From the NCBI GenBank assembly GCA_014549065.1, contig JACDOX010000030.1, positions 4,478,165 to 4,542,164 on the forward strand: a stretch of 64,000 bases of DNA, given 5' to 3'. Positions within the stretch are counted from its first letter, which is position 1. Every line of letters starts with the position of its first letter. The notes under the pieces were generated by a model. That model did not search any database. It saw nothing but the letters and a program-made list of their open reading frames with translations, and had not been told where the DNA came from. This DNA comes from Cardinalis cardinalis (taxonomy: Eukaryota; Chordata; Aves; Passeriformes; Cardinalidae). The position numbers and the translations under genes are program-made. This document shows positions 49,299-63,010 of this stretch, in pieces.

Positions 49299-52200
49299 AT
49301 TGTGAAGCTTTATGTGGGATAATTGTCTGGTTTTCAGAAAATAAAATATTTACCCCAAGATGTCTAAACATTAAACATCTGTACAATGCACCAAAAATCT
49401 GTGTGTCCAAGCTTGCTTTTCCTCAATGTTAATTCCCTTGCTTTAAATCTGTTTCAGCTACTGGAAAACTGACATGAACATTGTTCCTGCTGCATCCTCT
49501 GAGTGTTTGTAAGCCAGCTGGTGAAACAGGAGTGTCTGTCTGTCCATCAGCCTGGAACAACTGTACCTGTCTGGGGAGAACTGGGCAGGGCTCTTCTGGC
49601 AGGGTGGTTTCACTGGGAGCTTGGGCCAGCTCTTCAAGGCTGGCTGTGAAGGCTGCCTGCCACTCTGAGGAGTGAGAATTGATCAGTGTGGCCATAATGC
49701 CCAGAGAACATCCCCTTCCCGAGCAGCATAATTTAACAGTAACTCTGAAATTGTTTCCTTCTGAATTTTTGTTGATCCATCCGCCCTCCAACACCCTCAA
49801 ATCAGAGAGATTTTCTCCTGCCAGCTGCATTGCATAAAAAGTTCCACTCTCTCCATGGCCCCTGAAGTCCAAAGTAAACACACAGGAACATAAACCCGTT
49901 NACCCCTTCTGGGCCCAGCACTCAGCAGCCTCCTCACCCCTCCAGTGATCAATAAAAGCCAGAAAGGAGAAAAACAACAGCAAATACTTCCATCCCACTT
50001 GGTATCAGAGACCCCCGAGTCACTGGCAGCAANAAAAATCCCTGCTTTTCTGCCAGGCTTTCTTTGCCAAAGGCAGACTTTACTTGGGAGCAGCCATCCT
50101 TGGCTCCAGGCCCCTCTGTCAGTTGCCATAAATAGCTGGAAATTCAACCTGTCAAGCTGTTCCCTGCCAGTCTAACACCTACTTCCTTCAGGTGCCACAG
50201 GGTGGGACATATTAGGAACTCAGCAGCCCATTAATTCTTTCCTGGTTGCTGTGGGAGGTCTTCACAGAAGTTCATGATTTTCTTGAGAGGCAGAAAATTT
50301 GGGATTTGAATTCCACCCTCTGTAGCAAGCATGGATCATATATATTAATGCTAAAGTCTGCCANTCTTTTTGTCAGGATTCAAATGCCCTTGTGCTTTAA
50401 AAGTGAATGAAGGCAATGGTCAGGAAAATGTTGTGGTGCAATGAAAAAGTGAATTGAGGTGCAGAGTACCCTGTAATTTTAGTGTTCACAGGTAAGTACA
50501 GCAATGGCAACATAGGAAAAAGGGGCAAAGATTTTTTATCATGGTCTGTANTGCCTTAAATATGGGGACATCAAATTTCAGGCTCTCCAAATGGACTCTA
50601 ATTCAAAAGTTCAGTGCTTAAGTGCCTTCNGAAGTGTTTCTAATTAGCCATCTAGAAGGCCTAGTCAATCACCCTGAGCTGTTTCTGTAAATTTTACTAA
50701 GCAGCTTTCTGTATCTTCCTCTCATGAAGGCTTTGCAACTTTGAAAGCACTGTCTGCCCAATGGAACAAATTAAATTGGGTTGGCTTCCCTTGAGCCACN
50801 TTATCTGGACAGAAATAGTGCCTCACTTCCACTGTGAAACTGCAGTTCTTCCAGTTCAACTCTCCACAGTTTTTGTGCAATGCTTTCTTATTCCAGATAA
50901 GAAATTGCAAATACATTTTATTTGTCCTGTCCATTGAAAGCTGTTGAGCAGGGATCAGCAAACAGGAATCGTGTGACGCAGGAGAACCACGCAGTGGGGT
51001 TTATTTAAGCATGGAGTGTAGCAACAGAAGCACTGCCTGTTCAAAAGGAGAGANACAGAGAAACAAAAGTACTTGAAAATAGAGGGTCTGTGTCTGTACA
51101 ACAAAGTGATAACCTGGGTTTGGATGCATACCACTTTCATGCAGGTGTCCCTCCACCATCTGCCCGCTTTTATACTTGCTTTAAGCCAGAGTTTGTTTTA
51201 TCCANTGCTGAGAGACATCTCTCATCTTGCATCCTTTCATTTACTCTCCCATCTCCTGTGTTTCCTGTGACTGGGACATCCCTTGNATGTTGTAGATGAT
51301 TTTGGGACAAGGGAGCAGCCATGCACATCTCTCTGTCCCTTGTTCTCTGACAGCAGTAACTCTTAAGGAATATTTAGGACCCTAAGTTCTTTACTGCACC
51401 TTTTACCTCATTCACTTAAAACTACCTTTCTGTTGGAAGTAATCTATCAATTTGTGGCTCAAATCTGCAGAACAAATACCAGNTTTGATGTTGTGTTGTG
51501 GCACTGATGGAATCCCACAAGGGCCAACAATTGTGAAAATTATTTAGTTGATCGTTTCCTATGAAGACCTGGGAGAACATTGCATAGGACTTTTTTTGGG
51601 ATCTCAGAAAAACCACTTCCCAGGCTTTGCCATCACGGATCTCCATGGTTTGCAGGTGTTCTCTGTGAAAAAGGAACCAGTGGGGAATACTCAGAGCAGT
51701 AGGCTTAGGCTGAATCCTACTGATTTGCACCAGAGAATGGATTTTTACAGCAGCAAGAGGTGGTGGATAGGGGAGGGAAAGATGTNTAGCCTTTCCTAGA
51801 ACCCTGCCAGTGTTTCACAGTGAACTTGTTCCAGGTGGCTGTCAGTTCAGNCTGTTCTGGGTCAGGTGGGCAGTGTTGCATTCAGAGGTTTTTGGTATGA
51901 AGAAATGTTCCTCAACAGGCTCAGATCAGAATGAATCTGCCTTGGTGGAACTTCTCAGCCCAGCGAAATTAGGAGTGAGGATTCCCTTTTCTGTTTGTGT
52001 TTGAACCAGCTCTGTTTGGCCACTGGCACCAGGTTTTGTGCCAGTCTGTGACACTTTCAGCTGCTCCTCTGTTGAGAACCTGCAGGGACCTCGTGGTTCC
52101 ATTGCTTTTGGTCTGGCTATTGTATAAAAGAGTCTGTGCACACATTCATCCAGGTCACTGCTCCAAAAATCCTCCTGTCACCTCTGTGAAGATTTTCCTT

Positions 52201-53405
52201 CAACTTTAAGGNATGTATAATCTAAAAGAAATTAATTTCCAGATGGTCCCTCTCACTCGAGATGATTTGAGTGCCCAATTAAAAATGTAACACTTCCAGC
52301 ACATAAAAAACCACAGTGTTAAAATAATCTTATCATTTGAAATATTAAAAAATTACACATTCTCCACTTTTATATGGATCTACACCCTAGGTGAGATTGT
52401 TTAATGACTTCTTAATAATCTACATGCTCTGTCCTAAAGTTACAATTCCAAATATGATTTTAACACAAGCTCCCATTTGTCACATGCTATAAGAAATGCT
52501 NTCTTGGACATTTTGCATTGTCCAAGAACATTTCCAAAAGTAAACTCATATACCTAGGATAAACCAAATGCACATATTCCACAGCTATAGTTCACTGCTT
52601 TTTTGAAGTATACCATGCATTCTATAAATATTTAGCATATAATATAGTTCCTTTAGTAAATATTTAAGTAGCTATCTAACCTATTCCAGCACAGATGCAG
52701 GCTTCCCCACGATGGGGGGAAGAAAATGTTGCTAGGGGTTGCTGTATCAAATGCTATACCAAGTGCACAGCCTGATTTTGCAACAGCAGTGCATCTGTTA
52801 TCTAGAATAAATATATGGTTTTGACTCTGAAAGGATTATTTGTATGAAGTAAAAAGCTTCCAGGAGTGGAGGCTTATTTTAATTGTATCTTTTTGCAGCT
52901 CTTGATCACGATGGAAATCTCTTTTCTTAGGCTGTTNAGTACCACTGATGATTCCCTGTTTGAGGAGAGAGAGCTGACTAGAACACACNAGTGGGATTGG
53001 AAGGGGTATCATATCTCAAATCCATGTTCCCACATTACTGGAAATTTTGGCATTTTTGTCAGCCATGTTGTGAGTGTCCTGGGTTTAACTGGATGTTTCT
53101 TTTCCTTGTCCTATCCTCCATTTCACCTTATATGTGTAAAACTAAAACTCTTCTTTTCCTCAACTCAGGATTTGTGTGTTGCATGAAATATGTTTATTGC
53201 TGCACTGTACAGCCTTCAAAGGAAATTCAGAGAAGGCCAGCTCTTGTTGGCTGTGGAAGATGGGAGATGGACTTTGCTTTCCCCTCTAGTCAAAATATTC
53301 CAGAGCCTTGAGATCCTTTACAAAAATATGATGGGTTTGCCTGCAGTTTTATCATGATGTCATAATGGGCTTGCAATAACAGAGTTCCAGTAAGACACAA
53401 TAATA

Positions 53406-53420
53406 ACACACACACACACA
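53406..53420 (+). repeat. (CA)n microsatellite
   Basis: Seven AC units in a row plus a final A. Confidence 0.85.
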
Positions 53421-53857
53421 GGGTCACACTGTTCAGCTTTCAGTTTATTCTGCTTTTTGCCTCCAGCTCTGCTCCTGTCTGATGCTGTGTGATTTGAAAG
53501 CATTCCCAACAGGCCAGGAGCAAAGCCACGGGCTCTGGCACCTCTGACGTGCTCTGTTCCCTTGCTGGCAGAGCCCCTTTAATGTGAAGTTAATCACTTG
53601 CTTTTGAACTGTTTATGGCAACAAATTGGATGTGAAATAATAAACATTGGCAGCTCTTTTCAATATTAAAGGTATCCCAGAGCTGGCATGAGGTCCTATC
53701 AGTTTCTTGAAGACAGACTTTTATGTGTAACCTTCTAAAGCATTTCAGTGAGCNTGTTGAGAAATTCTCCTGGCATCTTCTAGGACTCCCAGGCTCTTTT
53801 ATGCATGAAAGGTCATGAGAAGCTTTACTCTTTTTTTCCCCCCCCAAATGTAGAAAA

Positions 53858-53922
53858 ATAAAAAAAACCCAAACAAAACAAATAAAAAAACCCAGCAAAA
53901 AACCCCACAANCAAGAACAACC
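53858..53922 (+). repeat. A/C-rich simple sequence
   Basis: Alternating runs of A and CCC (AAAAAAAACCCAAAC-type), with no coding or transposon features. Confidence 0.75.
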
Positions 53923-54235
53923 CACCGTTTTGACTAATTGATGTCTAGTTAACTGGGGCAACACAGGAAAAGCATCTTCATTTTCTTGCTTCAATTTTGG
54001 AAGTAATTATTTATCCCAATTTCCTTCCCTGATGGTTACAGAAATTTGCTNTTCANCTACACCCACACAAGCCCACTCTGATACAGTANGAAGAGCAACA
54101 TCAATGCCTAATGAATGTACNTAATACAAAGTTGGTGTTATTATTNTAAAGTAAAAATTTGGACTTTTAAGCAGCTCAAAGTTCTTGCCTACCCTAGAAA
54201 GCTCTGTGGTGCTTAAACAGCTGGAGAATGTGGTT

Positions 54236-54281
54236 GATTCCAAGTTATTTCTTCCTTTGATTCCAGGTTATTTCTTCCTTT
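54236..54281 (+). repeat. 23-bp tandem duplication
   Basis: GATTCCAAGTTATTTCTTCC plus TTT is followed at once by the same unit with one A-to-G change. Confidence 0.9.
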
Positions 54282-55662
54282 TGCCTCCTAACTCAGATTT
54301 TCACAGTTCCCTCTTGAAAATGATAATTAAAATAAGTTTTAGTGAAGCCTTAAGGTTGTTTGGCACAATTTTACTTTTGGTGTGCAAGCAAACATTTTAA
54401 AGCAGGCAAATACTGTCTCACGTGGGNTTTGAGTTGGCTGAAGGTTATGTTAAATATCACTTTGGGTATGTGCCCCAAATTCTGATCTCCTTACTGCTTG
54501 GGAGATTTTTCTTTTCCTCACTATCATATTAAACACATTTCAAGTAATTCTCAAATCCAGGTAATACAAGGGCATTTCTGATAACTGCACAAACAGTACA
54601 TCCTGCAATGACTGGTTTCAGATTTTAACCTTGGAGTGCTTGAGTGAGATTCTGTTCAGATATGGATGTAAGGATAGACTTCAGTTTCATGGGAGCACAG
54701 GTTCCTCTGCATTTTGCTGTTTGTGTATCCCTGGGACTCGTGGCACACACACAGGGAGATGGATGAGCAGATGAAAACAATGAACAGTGAATACAAAGGT
54801 GAAAGGTGTCCCAGGCAGGCAGTGCTGACTGGCAGGGTGTTCTGTTCATGGATTTGTAATGATCANCTCCTGACCAAACCACAGCAGCACTGAGACCTGA
54901 CTCATGCTATGAGTGGCTTTTATGGGCCCCCTGCAGCTTTCACAGTGACTCTGGCTGTCCCATATAGCAAGAAGGGTGATGTATGGCAAGGGGAGCAATG
55001 TGGAGAGGCAGAATGATCAGTTCCTGAGGATTTGCAATGATAACTGGGGTGGTGGTTTGTGCTACGTGATCCTGCCACGGAGAGGGGGAGCAGGAGGATG
55101 CAAAAGGAGCTTCATAAGCTGAAATTCTTTTTGTGTTGTGGGAAGCAAGAGCTGTAAACAGGATTTTGCCCTAACAATTGCATGGCTGCTTCCAAGTGAT
55201 CCAGAGCACNGCCTGTGGTCCAGCAGGGGTCAGGATGCAGGTGGCAATCGTGGGCTGTGGCAGTCAGCAGTGCTCTGTGTCACTCACTTACACCCAAAAA
55301 TCTCTTGTGTAGCCAGGCTATGAGCCCAGCCAGAGAGTCTAAACAGTGACTGCCAAGAGCAGGAATCATGTGGAAGGGCTGCTGGTTGGAAAGATGACTG
55401 GTTTTGTCTGAGGTTGTAGCNCTCTGAGATAAAGTCTGGCAGCAAAACTGGCTTGCAGTTTTTCCCTTGTCTCTTTTTCCCCTTTACCACTCTTCTGTAC
55501 CCGTTCTGTGGAATCCTGACCCNCTCAGTTGTGTGTCATTTGTGCGTCCACACCTGGCAGCTGGAGTGCAGGCTATCTTAATGCTCTGCAGGTACAAAAC
55601 CCTCCAAAAATGAAACAAGATAGGTGGCATTTGCTCATGGCTCCCCATTCAGTCCTAACAAG

Positions 55663-55980
55663 AGCCTACAACAAAACTGGAGAGGAACTTTTTATAAGGA
55701 CATGTAGTGATGGGGCAAAGAAGAATCCCTTTAAACTGAAAGAGATTTAGAAGTTTAGATGAGATATTGAGAGGAAATTCTTTATTGTGAGGATGGTGAG
55801 GCCCTGGCACAGGCTGCCCAAAGAAGGTGAGGCTGTCCCATCCCTGGAAGGGTTCCAAGTCAGGTTGGACGGGCTTGGAGCAACCTGGGATAGTGGAAGG
55901 TGTCCCTGCCGTGGCAGGGAGTGGGACTGGATGATCTNTAGTGGCCCTTTCCAACCCCAGCCATCCTGTTATTCTGTGAC
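55663..55980 (+). mobile_element. CR1 LINE 3' tail (sense)
   Basis: The order CCTACAACAAAACTGGAGAG, GACATGTAGTGATGGGGCAA, AGGAAATTCTTTATTGTGAG and GGTGAGGCCCTGGCACAGG matches the CR1 3' end. It stops at GTTATTCTGTGAC, the expected terminal octamer-like repeat. The 5' end is truncated. Confidence 0.93.
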
Positions 55981-56247
55981 ACCCACTCATTTGGATATCT
56001 TTGCCCTACCTTGCATTTGCACATCTTGGGATCCCCCAGTCTCCTGGCAAAGCTCCTGCTGGCAAACCCCTCCTGTCTCTCACCCCNCAGCAGGACATGT
56101 TCCTGTCTGCTACTGAGGGCTGGCTCCCAGACTGCCAAGCTGCAGTGTGGGCTCCAGCAGAGCCAGTGAGGGATGAGGAAGGATGGGTTGTGAGTCAGGT
56201 ATTGGGGGTGATGCTTTGGGAGGCTGCCTGGAACAGAAACTGGACAG

Positions 56248-56592
56248 TGTTAAANGAATAAAGTAGGTGTTTATTAAAAGGCCTTCAAAGAATACACCCT
56301 GGGCAGTACCAGAGCCCAGCTGTGGCTCTGCCCAAGATGGACAGTGGGTCACACGTTTTTACACTTTTGTAANTTCTGGTCCATTTACATTTTGGGGCTA
56401 ATTGTCCAATTGCAGCTTCAAGTTATGAAGTCACATCCTCCAAGACTGCTCTCCTCAATTCACTGTTGTTTGTACTTTTTGGGCCCAATGCTGCACCAAT
56501 GTCCTTGGTTCTTGGGTTGGAAAAGGATTGTTTTGTCTGTGAAGAGAACTTGCTAACNCTTTATGTGAAGTTCANAATTATATACTAATGCA
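56248..56592 (-). mobile_element. Solo LTR of an endogenous retrovirus (minus orientation)
   Basis: A 345-bp element with TG...CA ends (plus strand TGTTAAA... to ...TAATGCA). It is flanked by GGACAG (56242-56247) and GTACAG (56593-56598), a 6-bp target duplication with one difference, as expected for ERVK-type integration. On the minus strand AATAAACACC lies about 27 bp from the LTR end, which sets the orientation. No internal retroviral genes adjoin it. The family name is not known to me with certainty. Confidence 0.75.
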
Positions 56593-58800
56593 GTACAGNA
56601 TCTGGAAAATATGAAAGCTAAAATTCAAGGCATCATTGGTACCATGGACTTTCCTGGGTAAAACTTCAGTATTTCCACAGTGAGTGTCCTGCTTTGTCCC
56701 ACAGGACAAAGTGCTCCCACTGAGCTCCCACTGAGCTGGGCAGCTCCTGTGGGCTGCACTGGGGCAGGTGAGGGTCCAGTGCCACCCACTGCTCCATTCA
56801 ATTGCCTGGTTCACAGCCTCCTGTTTTTCTCACTCCAGTTTTATGCTTTCTCTGAAGGCTGTCTGCCCCACACATGTCCAGGTTTATTCCTGGTTGCAGT
56901 TGGTCTCACCAAGTAGGAAAGTATGAATTTGCAACCTTGTGGTTATTTTTATATAAGAATGTCTTAATACATGGTGGATGTTTGAGTCTAGCTTTCGATG
57001 TTTTTCAAACGGNGTCTGTATTTTGATTTTTAATTTGCCTCTGAGCAAGACTGTCTACAAACACTGGCCAAATCTGCCTATCTTGGATCTGGAAGGGGTC
57101 CCTGGAGAAAGTATTTCAAGTCATTTATTCAGCACTGGCTGCTTTTACATTTGGCTTGAAGTCTGACAACTTTCCACCAGACCTGCAGCATAGTAAAGCA
57201 CATCCTCTCTGCGACAGCAGGAGAGCCAAGGAACTAGCAGGTTGCAGGAGTGAATGCTATAAAACAGATGCTATTAGTGGGCTTCACCAAGGGTGGGAGG
57301 CTGAGTACAGTAGCCCTATTACAGCCTCCAAGGTGGGCCACAAGATTGCTGTCTTATGAGCAAGCTGTGCCTGCAGTACTTGGCTCGGCATCGCATCCTG
57401 AAAATTCCAGTGCTGAGAAGCACTTTTGCGCTGTGAGTAAACTGTAAGCTAGATTTGAAAGGAAAGTTTTTGATTAAAATCAGCATTTCAGAGCCTTCGG
57501 CTGGCAGCTGGTGTNGTGTTAAGGATGGGCATCGTTGGAGACTCCTGTGGTAAAGAGGCCCCGTGTCTGAGTGTTTAAAACTGGGTTCCATCCAGTTGTG
57601 ATGGTGGTTTTNAACAGTCAGAGGAAAAAAAATATTGCTGTATATTTACACATAGGGACAGATTCTGCTCCCCTTAAAACCCGTGGCAGAGTTCCCGTTG
57701 ATTTCCATGGGTGCCTGCCTCAAAATGTTTGAACAGTAAATATATTCTTCTGGGTGGGAAACCGGGATAGAAATCCCTCTCACAGCCTGCTCCCAGCACT
57801 GCAAATGTCAGGGTTTTTCAGTGCTAGGCTCAGAAACACTACTTCTAATTTTAAAAACCTTTAAACTTTAACAACCAGATGTGGCCATACTTCACAGCTG
57901 TCAATCAGAATCAACAGCCAGCACTATATTAGTCCATATTTCTTNTATTCCCCATGAATGAATTCCCCGTGTAGAATTATTTCATTGATATGAATATCAA
58001 ATATTTCAGAGTAATTGAGAAATGTAGTATCAGGTACAAACGTTTGCTCTCTGAGTGCTTTCAGTAATAAATGTTTTTAATAATAAAGCTTGCATCCATT
58101 GACACTAGATGAGCTGATCTGCTATGGTTTGGATTTTTTAGTGCTAGTGGTCATGCTATCTCTGCATTTCCCAAAAAGTGTACATGGCTGTGGGTACGTA
58201 TTTTTTGCCTTTCTCTCCATCTCGATCTTTACTGAAAGTTTTAGAAGTTCAAAGTNATTGGAGATTTTTAGTGATGCAGCATACAAAATTTATAAAAAAA
58301 CACTTATATAAAAAAATCTCCATCTTCTTCACAGAAATCTGAGACAAAAGCCTTTCTTCAACATCTCTGAAAGCTCCTCTAATGAAGGGCATTCCCTTAT
58401 AAACAGCTGACTTNGTTTTAAACCTGTAACCTACATATAGGTTTCTATTTCCAATAGTTTTCAGAGTCAACTCGAATTATGCAGAGCCAAAACTTCTGGC
58501 AAATTGCTGTCAACCTGTGTCAACATTTGCATCAATAACAATTCCTATCAGTAGATGGAGGATCTACATCCAGGCTTTGGAAATCNTGGTTCAATGGGTT
58601 GTTCACTGTCCTGATCTCTAAAGGCTGCTCCTCTCCAGTATCCAGTGCTTCCCAAAGGCACAACTGCATGATGGAAAACCTGCATATCCTAAAATCCTGG
58701 GTCTGAATAAGCTGTAGATTCCATCTGTGTTCTGAAATAGGCAGGAAGAGGCCAGGGCAGCTGTCCAGAAAGAAGGAGGAATACATGAGCAACAATCCTT

Positions 58801-58805
58801 NNNNN
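58801..58805. other. Assembly gap (five N)
   Basis: The only run of consecutive Ns in the window; all other Ns are single. Confidence 0.9.
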
Positions 58806-61800
58806 AAGAATAAAGGAGACATTAAAAGAGATTTTAAAAGCAGAGAACTAAAAGGAAAATATAAAAAGCCAGTATCCAGTTCAGCTGACATATCTATGCT
58901 TTTAACACCACTCAAGTATCTGAAGCCNCACACAGCTAATGGTGAATGGCACCACCCTGGAAAGGCTAACCTTGGAAATTTTGAAAATGCTTCTCACTCC
59001 TTTTTCTTCTGTGCTAATTGCAAATTTAAAAAAAAAGAAAACGTTTATGCCTGTGCAGGCATTCTTTAGTAGCCTATGACTATTACTGAGAGAGTAAAAA
59101 AACCTTCTTCCTCAGTTTCACTGCAATTCTTGTGTTTTACAGTGAAATGGTGATGTAAAGAAAGAACTCACCTACTTTGCAGTGCATAAGCAACGACCTG
59201 TTAAATATGCACTTGGTGTCAGAGAAGGCTCCCTTCACAGTCCCGCTGTGAGAGCAGCATCCTCAAATGTTTCTCAGTCATTTGCAGAGTCACACTCGAA
59301 TTTTCTTCTNTCAGTAACTGCATGCAGTCAGTAAAAATAACAAGATAACCCATAAGGAAGAAAAGCTCACATTAATTTCCTCACTTTGGCACCAATTACT
59401 CACTAGTCAGAATTTTTGAATCTCTTCACCTTTCTGAGGTAAATAAATTGAGTGCCATGCGTCCTAATATGTATGGGGCTTTCATATAAGATGTTAAAAA
59501 CTGCATTGTGTAGATAATAGATCCATTGATGAGGGACCAGGCTGGGAACTGGCTGAGCTGGGTTCTCTCTGTGAGTGGCTGTGTGGGGTTAAGGAAGTGG
59601 CTGAGCTGGGAGCCCCCATTTGGGACAGCCCCTCTCCCAGTGAACTCTTGAGGATGCAATCACCATGCAGGGAGGGTGCCCATGGCTGGNAGGCCTCCTG
59701 TACCCCTGCACATGGGAAGACAGGACTTTGAGGGGTTGTTTGCTGGTTTGTTTTTACCTTCAGCACTCCTTTCCTCTGCTGTGCAGTGTCTGGGGGTGTT
59801 GAACATTCACTGTGTTTCAGTGATTTCTCATCAGCGTGCTGGACCAGTGTCCTCCTGTCCTTTTTACTCTGGGTGGTGGCAGCTTGGTGTGAAAACCACT
59901 GACGTGGCAATCAGAATACCAGTATAGAGCACTCTCTCGCTGATTTGTTACTGGTTGGCAATTTGATAGCAAAAAAAAAAAAAAAGTTTGTATTAAGTTA
60001 CACAAGTAGTGGGGGCTTGGGTTAGTTATGATACTGAAAATATGACCCTGTTTCAAGTCTGCTTGAAATGTTTTACCTTTAACTTCTTTTTCTCAAATCC
60101 TGCTTAAAAAAAAAAAAAGTGAAAAATATGATTTTGAAATGTTTCAACCAGCATCAGTGCAATACATTTCAGCATTCCAACATTTTAATCTTTTTTAGTC
60201 AAAACTGATTGCGAAATTCAGCAGAACTCCATGAATGGTTCCAGCTTCCCAGGACCACATAGTTCTGTGGATAAGCTACTTGCCAAACAAGCAAAGAAAT
60301 CAATTACTCGGTTCTATTTATAAACAAAAACTTTAAGAATCCATCATTGTTTCACAAAGCTGATTTTGCAGACCTGTCTCTTACGGAATAAATTGGATTA
60401 ATTTTCCATCTTGCAGTGTGTCTGTCCAAAACAACAACCCCGGGAATGGTGGCTGTTTCCCATAGTTTGGTATTTGTTCTCAGCTGTGGCAGTGGCACGT
60501 TGTGCTGTTTGTTGTCTGTGTTGACAGGGACATTTTCCACGCTTCTGCATGCTCCTTCCTGAGTGAGGGGGCTTCAGACTTGTGCCACTTGAAGGGGAGC
60601 TTTTCTTCCTTGTGTTTCTTTCTCAAATGTTTAACTTCCCTGGCTGTGCCCACANAATGGCCACAATGCTTCAAGGTCATCAGGGAATACAAAAAAAAAC
60701 CTCTCCTAGGGAAAGGCAATTGGATTAATACTATGGATTAGAATATATTTNTGCTTGACTGATTTTCCAATATCTTCATTAACACTGTTGTTGATAACAT
60801 GGCTTTTAATAGCTTCTATAACCACAAATGCAGCAAGGAATGAAGCAAATAGGTCATTAATCCCTTAAAAGTACAATTTAATGCAATGCTTCATGACAGG
60901 AAGTTAACAGGATAATAAAACCTTTACTGTTTTAAGCCACACTTAATATTTTTATGGCACAGTTGGCTTGACAAAATACTCTTTGTGAGTCATCACTTCA
61001 AAGCAGGGTCCTGGGGACCAATTAAAGTTGTGTCTGCAACCCCCCATGCATAACTGCATGTAAGCGTGAGGTATTTCAAAATATCTCTTTCAAGTAATAG
61101 GAGTTGCACCAAGGAGAAGTAAAAGGGAGCTTTTGCTTCAAACCTTTTAATTTAATATGCCCATGAGTGGATACACCCCTGGGGAATGAGAAATTGATTT
61201 TCATTCTTTGCACAGATCCTACCGTAATTTGCACTGTGAAAATAGTCCATGGAATATGTCTCCCAAAAATTATATCCTTGACAGACAAACAATAACAAGA
61301 TAGATTGTCCTTTATTTCAAGTTTTTTTTTTTTTTGAAAGAGACCAAAATGCCCCTATTATGGCTTATTAAAAAGGAAAAAAACATAAAAGTAGTTGCCT
61401 TGCATACAGCTTGGAATTCCTGGGCCAGTGGACTAAGGACAAAGAGAGGATCATAGAATTTTTTCTTCCAGTTCAGTCCATGCCTGTGACTTTCTGTTAG
61501 ACGAGGCAAGCTGTTTATCCTCCCCCTGTGGATTTCCACTTGGAATGAACTGGAAATAGGTGTTGTTCTGGTGTTGCTGATACTGTCACATACCTGTGGA
61601 TGTTCCCATCTGAATGTCAAAGTGAGCATTTTTGTGTGAATTGTACAGATTTCTGGAAGCTCATTTTGAGGAACATGATGGCTTTCACACTGAAGAAAGT
61701 GACATCCACTTTTTTGTTGCTGTTGTTCAAGGATCATCTGGATAGAGTCTCTTTAATTACTCTGCAAATAACGAGCCTANAATGGTAATTTGTTGATGGA

Positions 61801-62948
61801 GGAAGGGGAAAATAAATCTATTATTTTCATGTAAGTAGAGAATAAACATTAGATGAGCTGTGTTTTCTGACACAGACCATGTGTTCTGTTTGTGAAAAAA
61901 ATCCCTCCCTGCTATAGCTGGATTTAATGTCTTCATTGTGCTTATTCTGCAAGAGATAATTCCTGCTTCAACAAGCTTACANTAAAATATTAATTGTTAT
62001 TATAACAAATATTGCTGGCAGACAAAAATGGGGGCTCACCAGGCAGAAAGTGATGTAATGAATCAGAAGTGAGAACTAGATCTGTGTTTCCTGGGTTGTA
62101 GCTTGCAGCTGTGTTTGCAGGACTGTAATATCTCAAGTCCTGTGGTTTCTTTTAAGAAAATGCTACACTACCAGAAAAAAAAAAAAGCCCAAGAAACAAA
62201 ATACTGAATTGTTTCGAGATCCATCCACTTCTCCCCCTCAGATAATAATTTCTCAGGCACTGACATCTCTTCCTTTTTCTTTCAGAATTTCCTTGGATTT
62301 TGATTGTGCAATTTGTTTGTGGGCTGGATTAGTGAATCAAGACTGACTAACAGATCATCACATTTTTACGTGTNAGGGTCCTGACAAGTTCAGAAGAAAT
62401 GTCCTGTGGAGAAGGAATAGAGGTGCAAACAAAAGGTACTGGCATGAGTGGTATAAAATTGGGATGTAGATGGACATGAAAGAGTTCACATGAGAATATT
62501 TAGATTTCTGTTTTCTGTCTGGGAAGCATTTTTGCAGGAGTGTTTCTGTGAACAACCAATGGCTTTTTTCATCACCTTCTCCTCCTCACATTTCCTAATT
62601 ATCTGTCACTTCCCTCTCTTATCCTGCTTCTCCATTTAGTGCCCCAGGAACATCCTGGGAGCTTGAGGGTAGACAGCTTCGGTAAATGTTTAGCAATGGC
62701 TCGTGCGGATTTCTGAATCCAGAGAGCTTCAACCCGTGGGAAAGTTTCAAGTCCCATCTTAGGACTAAATTCCGAGTATTGTTAAATGGCTGAGGTTAGA
62801 AATAGTGGGAAAAGAGTAAATAGAAGCAGAGCTGCAAGTCAAACTTTTGCACCCTTTCTTCTCCTCTCTCCACAGCCTCATGCACTGTTGCTGTATGAGT
62901 CAGCCTGTGAGCGGGCAAGTGGATCTATAAAAACCAATAGAAATGAGG

Positions 62949-63010
62949 GAGAAAAAAAACCAACAACAACAAAAAAACCACCAACAAAAAAACCTCCAAC
63001 CAACCCAACC
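62949..63010 (+). repeat. A/C-rich simple sequence
   Basis: Imperfect CAACAA, AAAAACCACC and AACCAACC units with no T or G for most of the tract. It resembles the tracts at 49188 and 53858. Confidence 0.8.

Noticed and set aside
49429..49998. 189-residue secreted protein with a hydrophobic N-terminus
   Set aside because: The first codon is GTG and codon 33 is TNA, which may be a stop. The apparent signal peptide therefore is not supported; only the later part is kept as a low-priority finding.
52502..52527. 9-bp inverted repeat TCTTGGACA/TGTCCAAGA
   Set aside because: The arms are short enough to occur by chance in this length of AT-rich DNA, and nothing nearby suggests a role.
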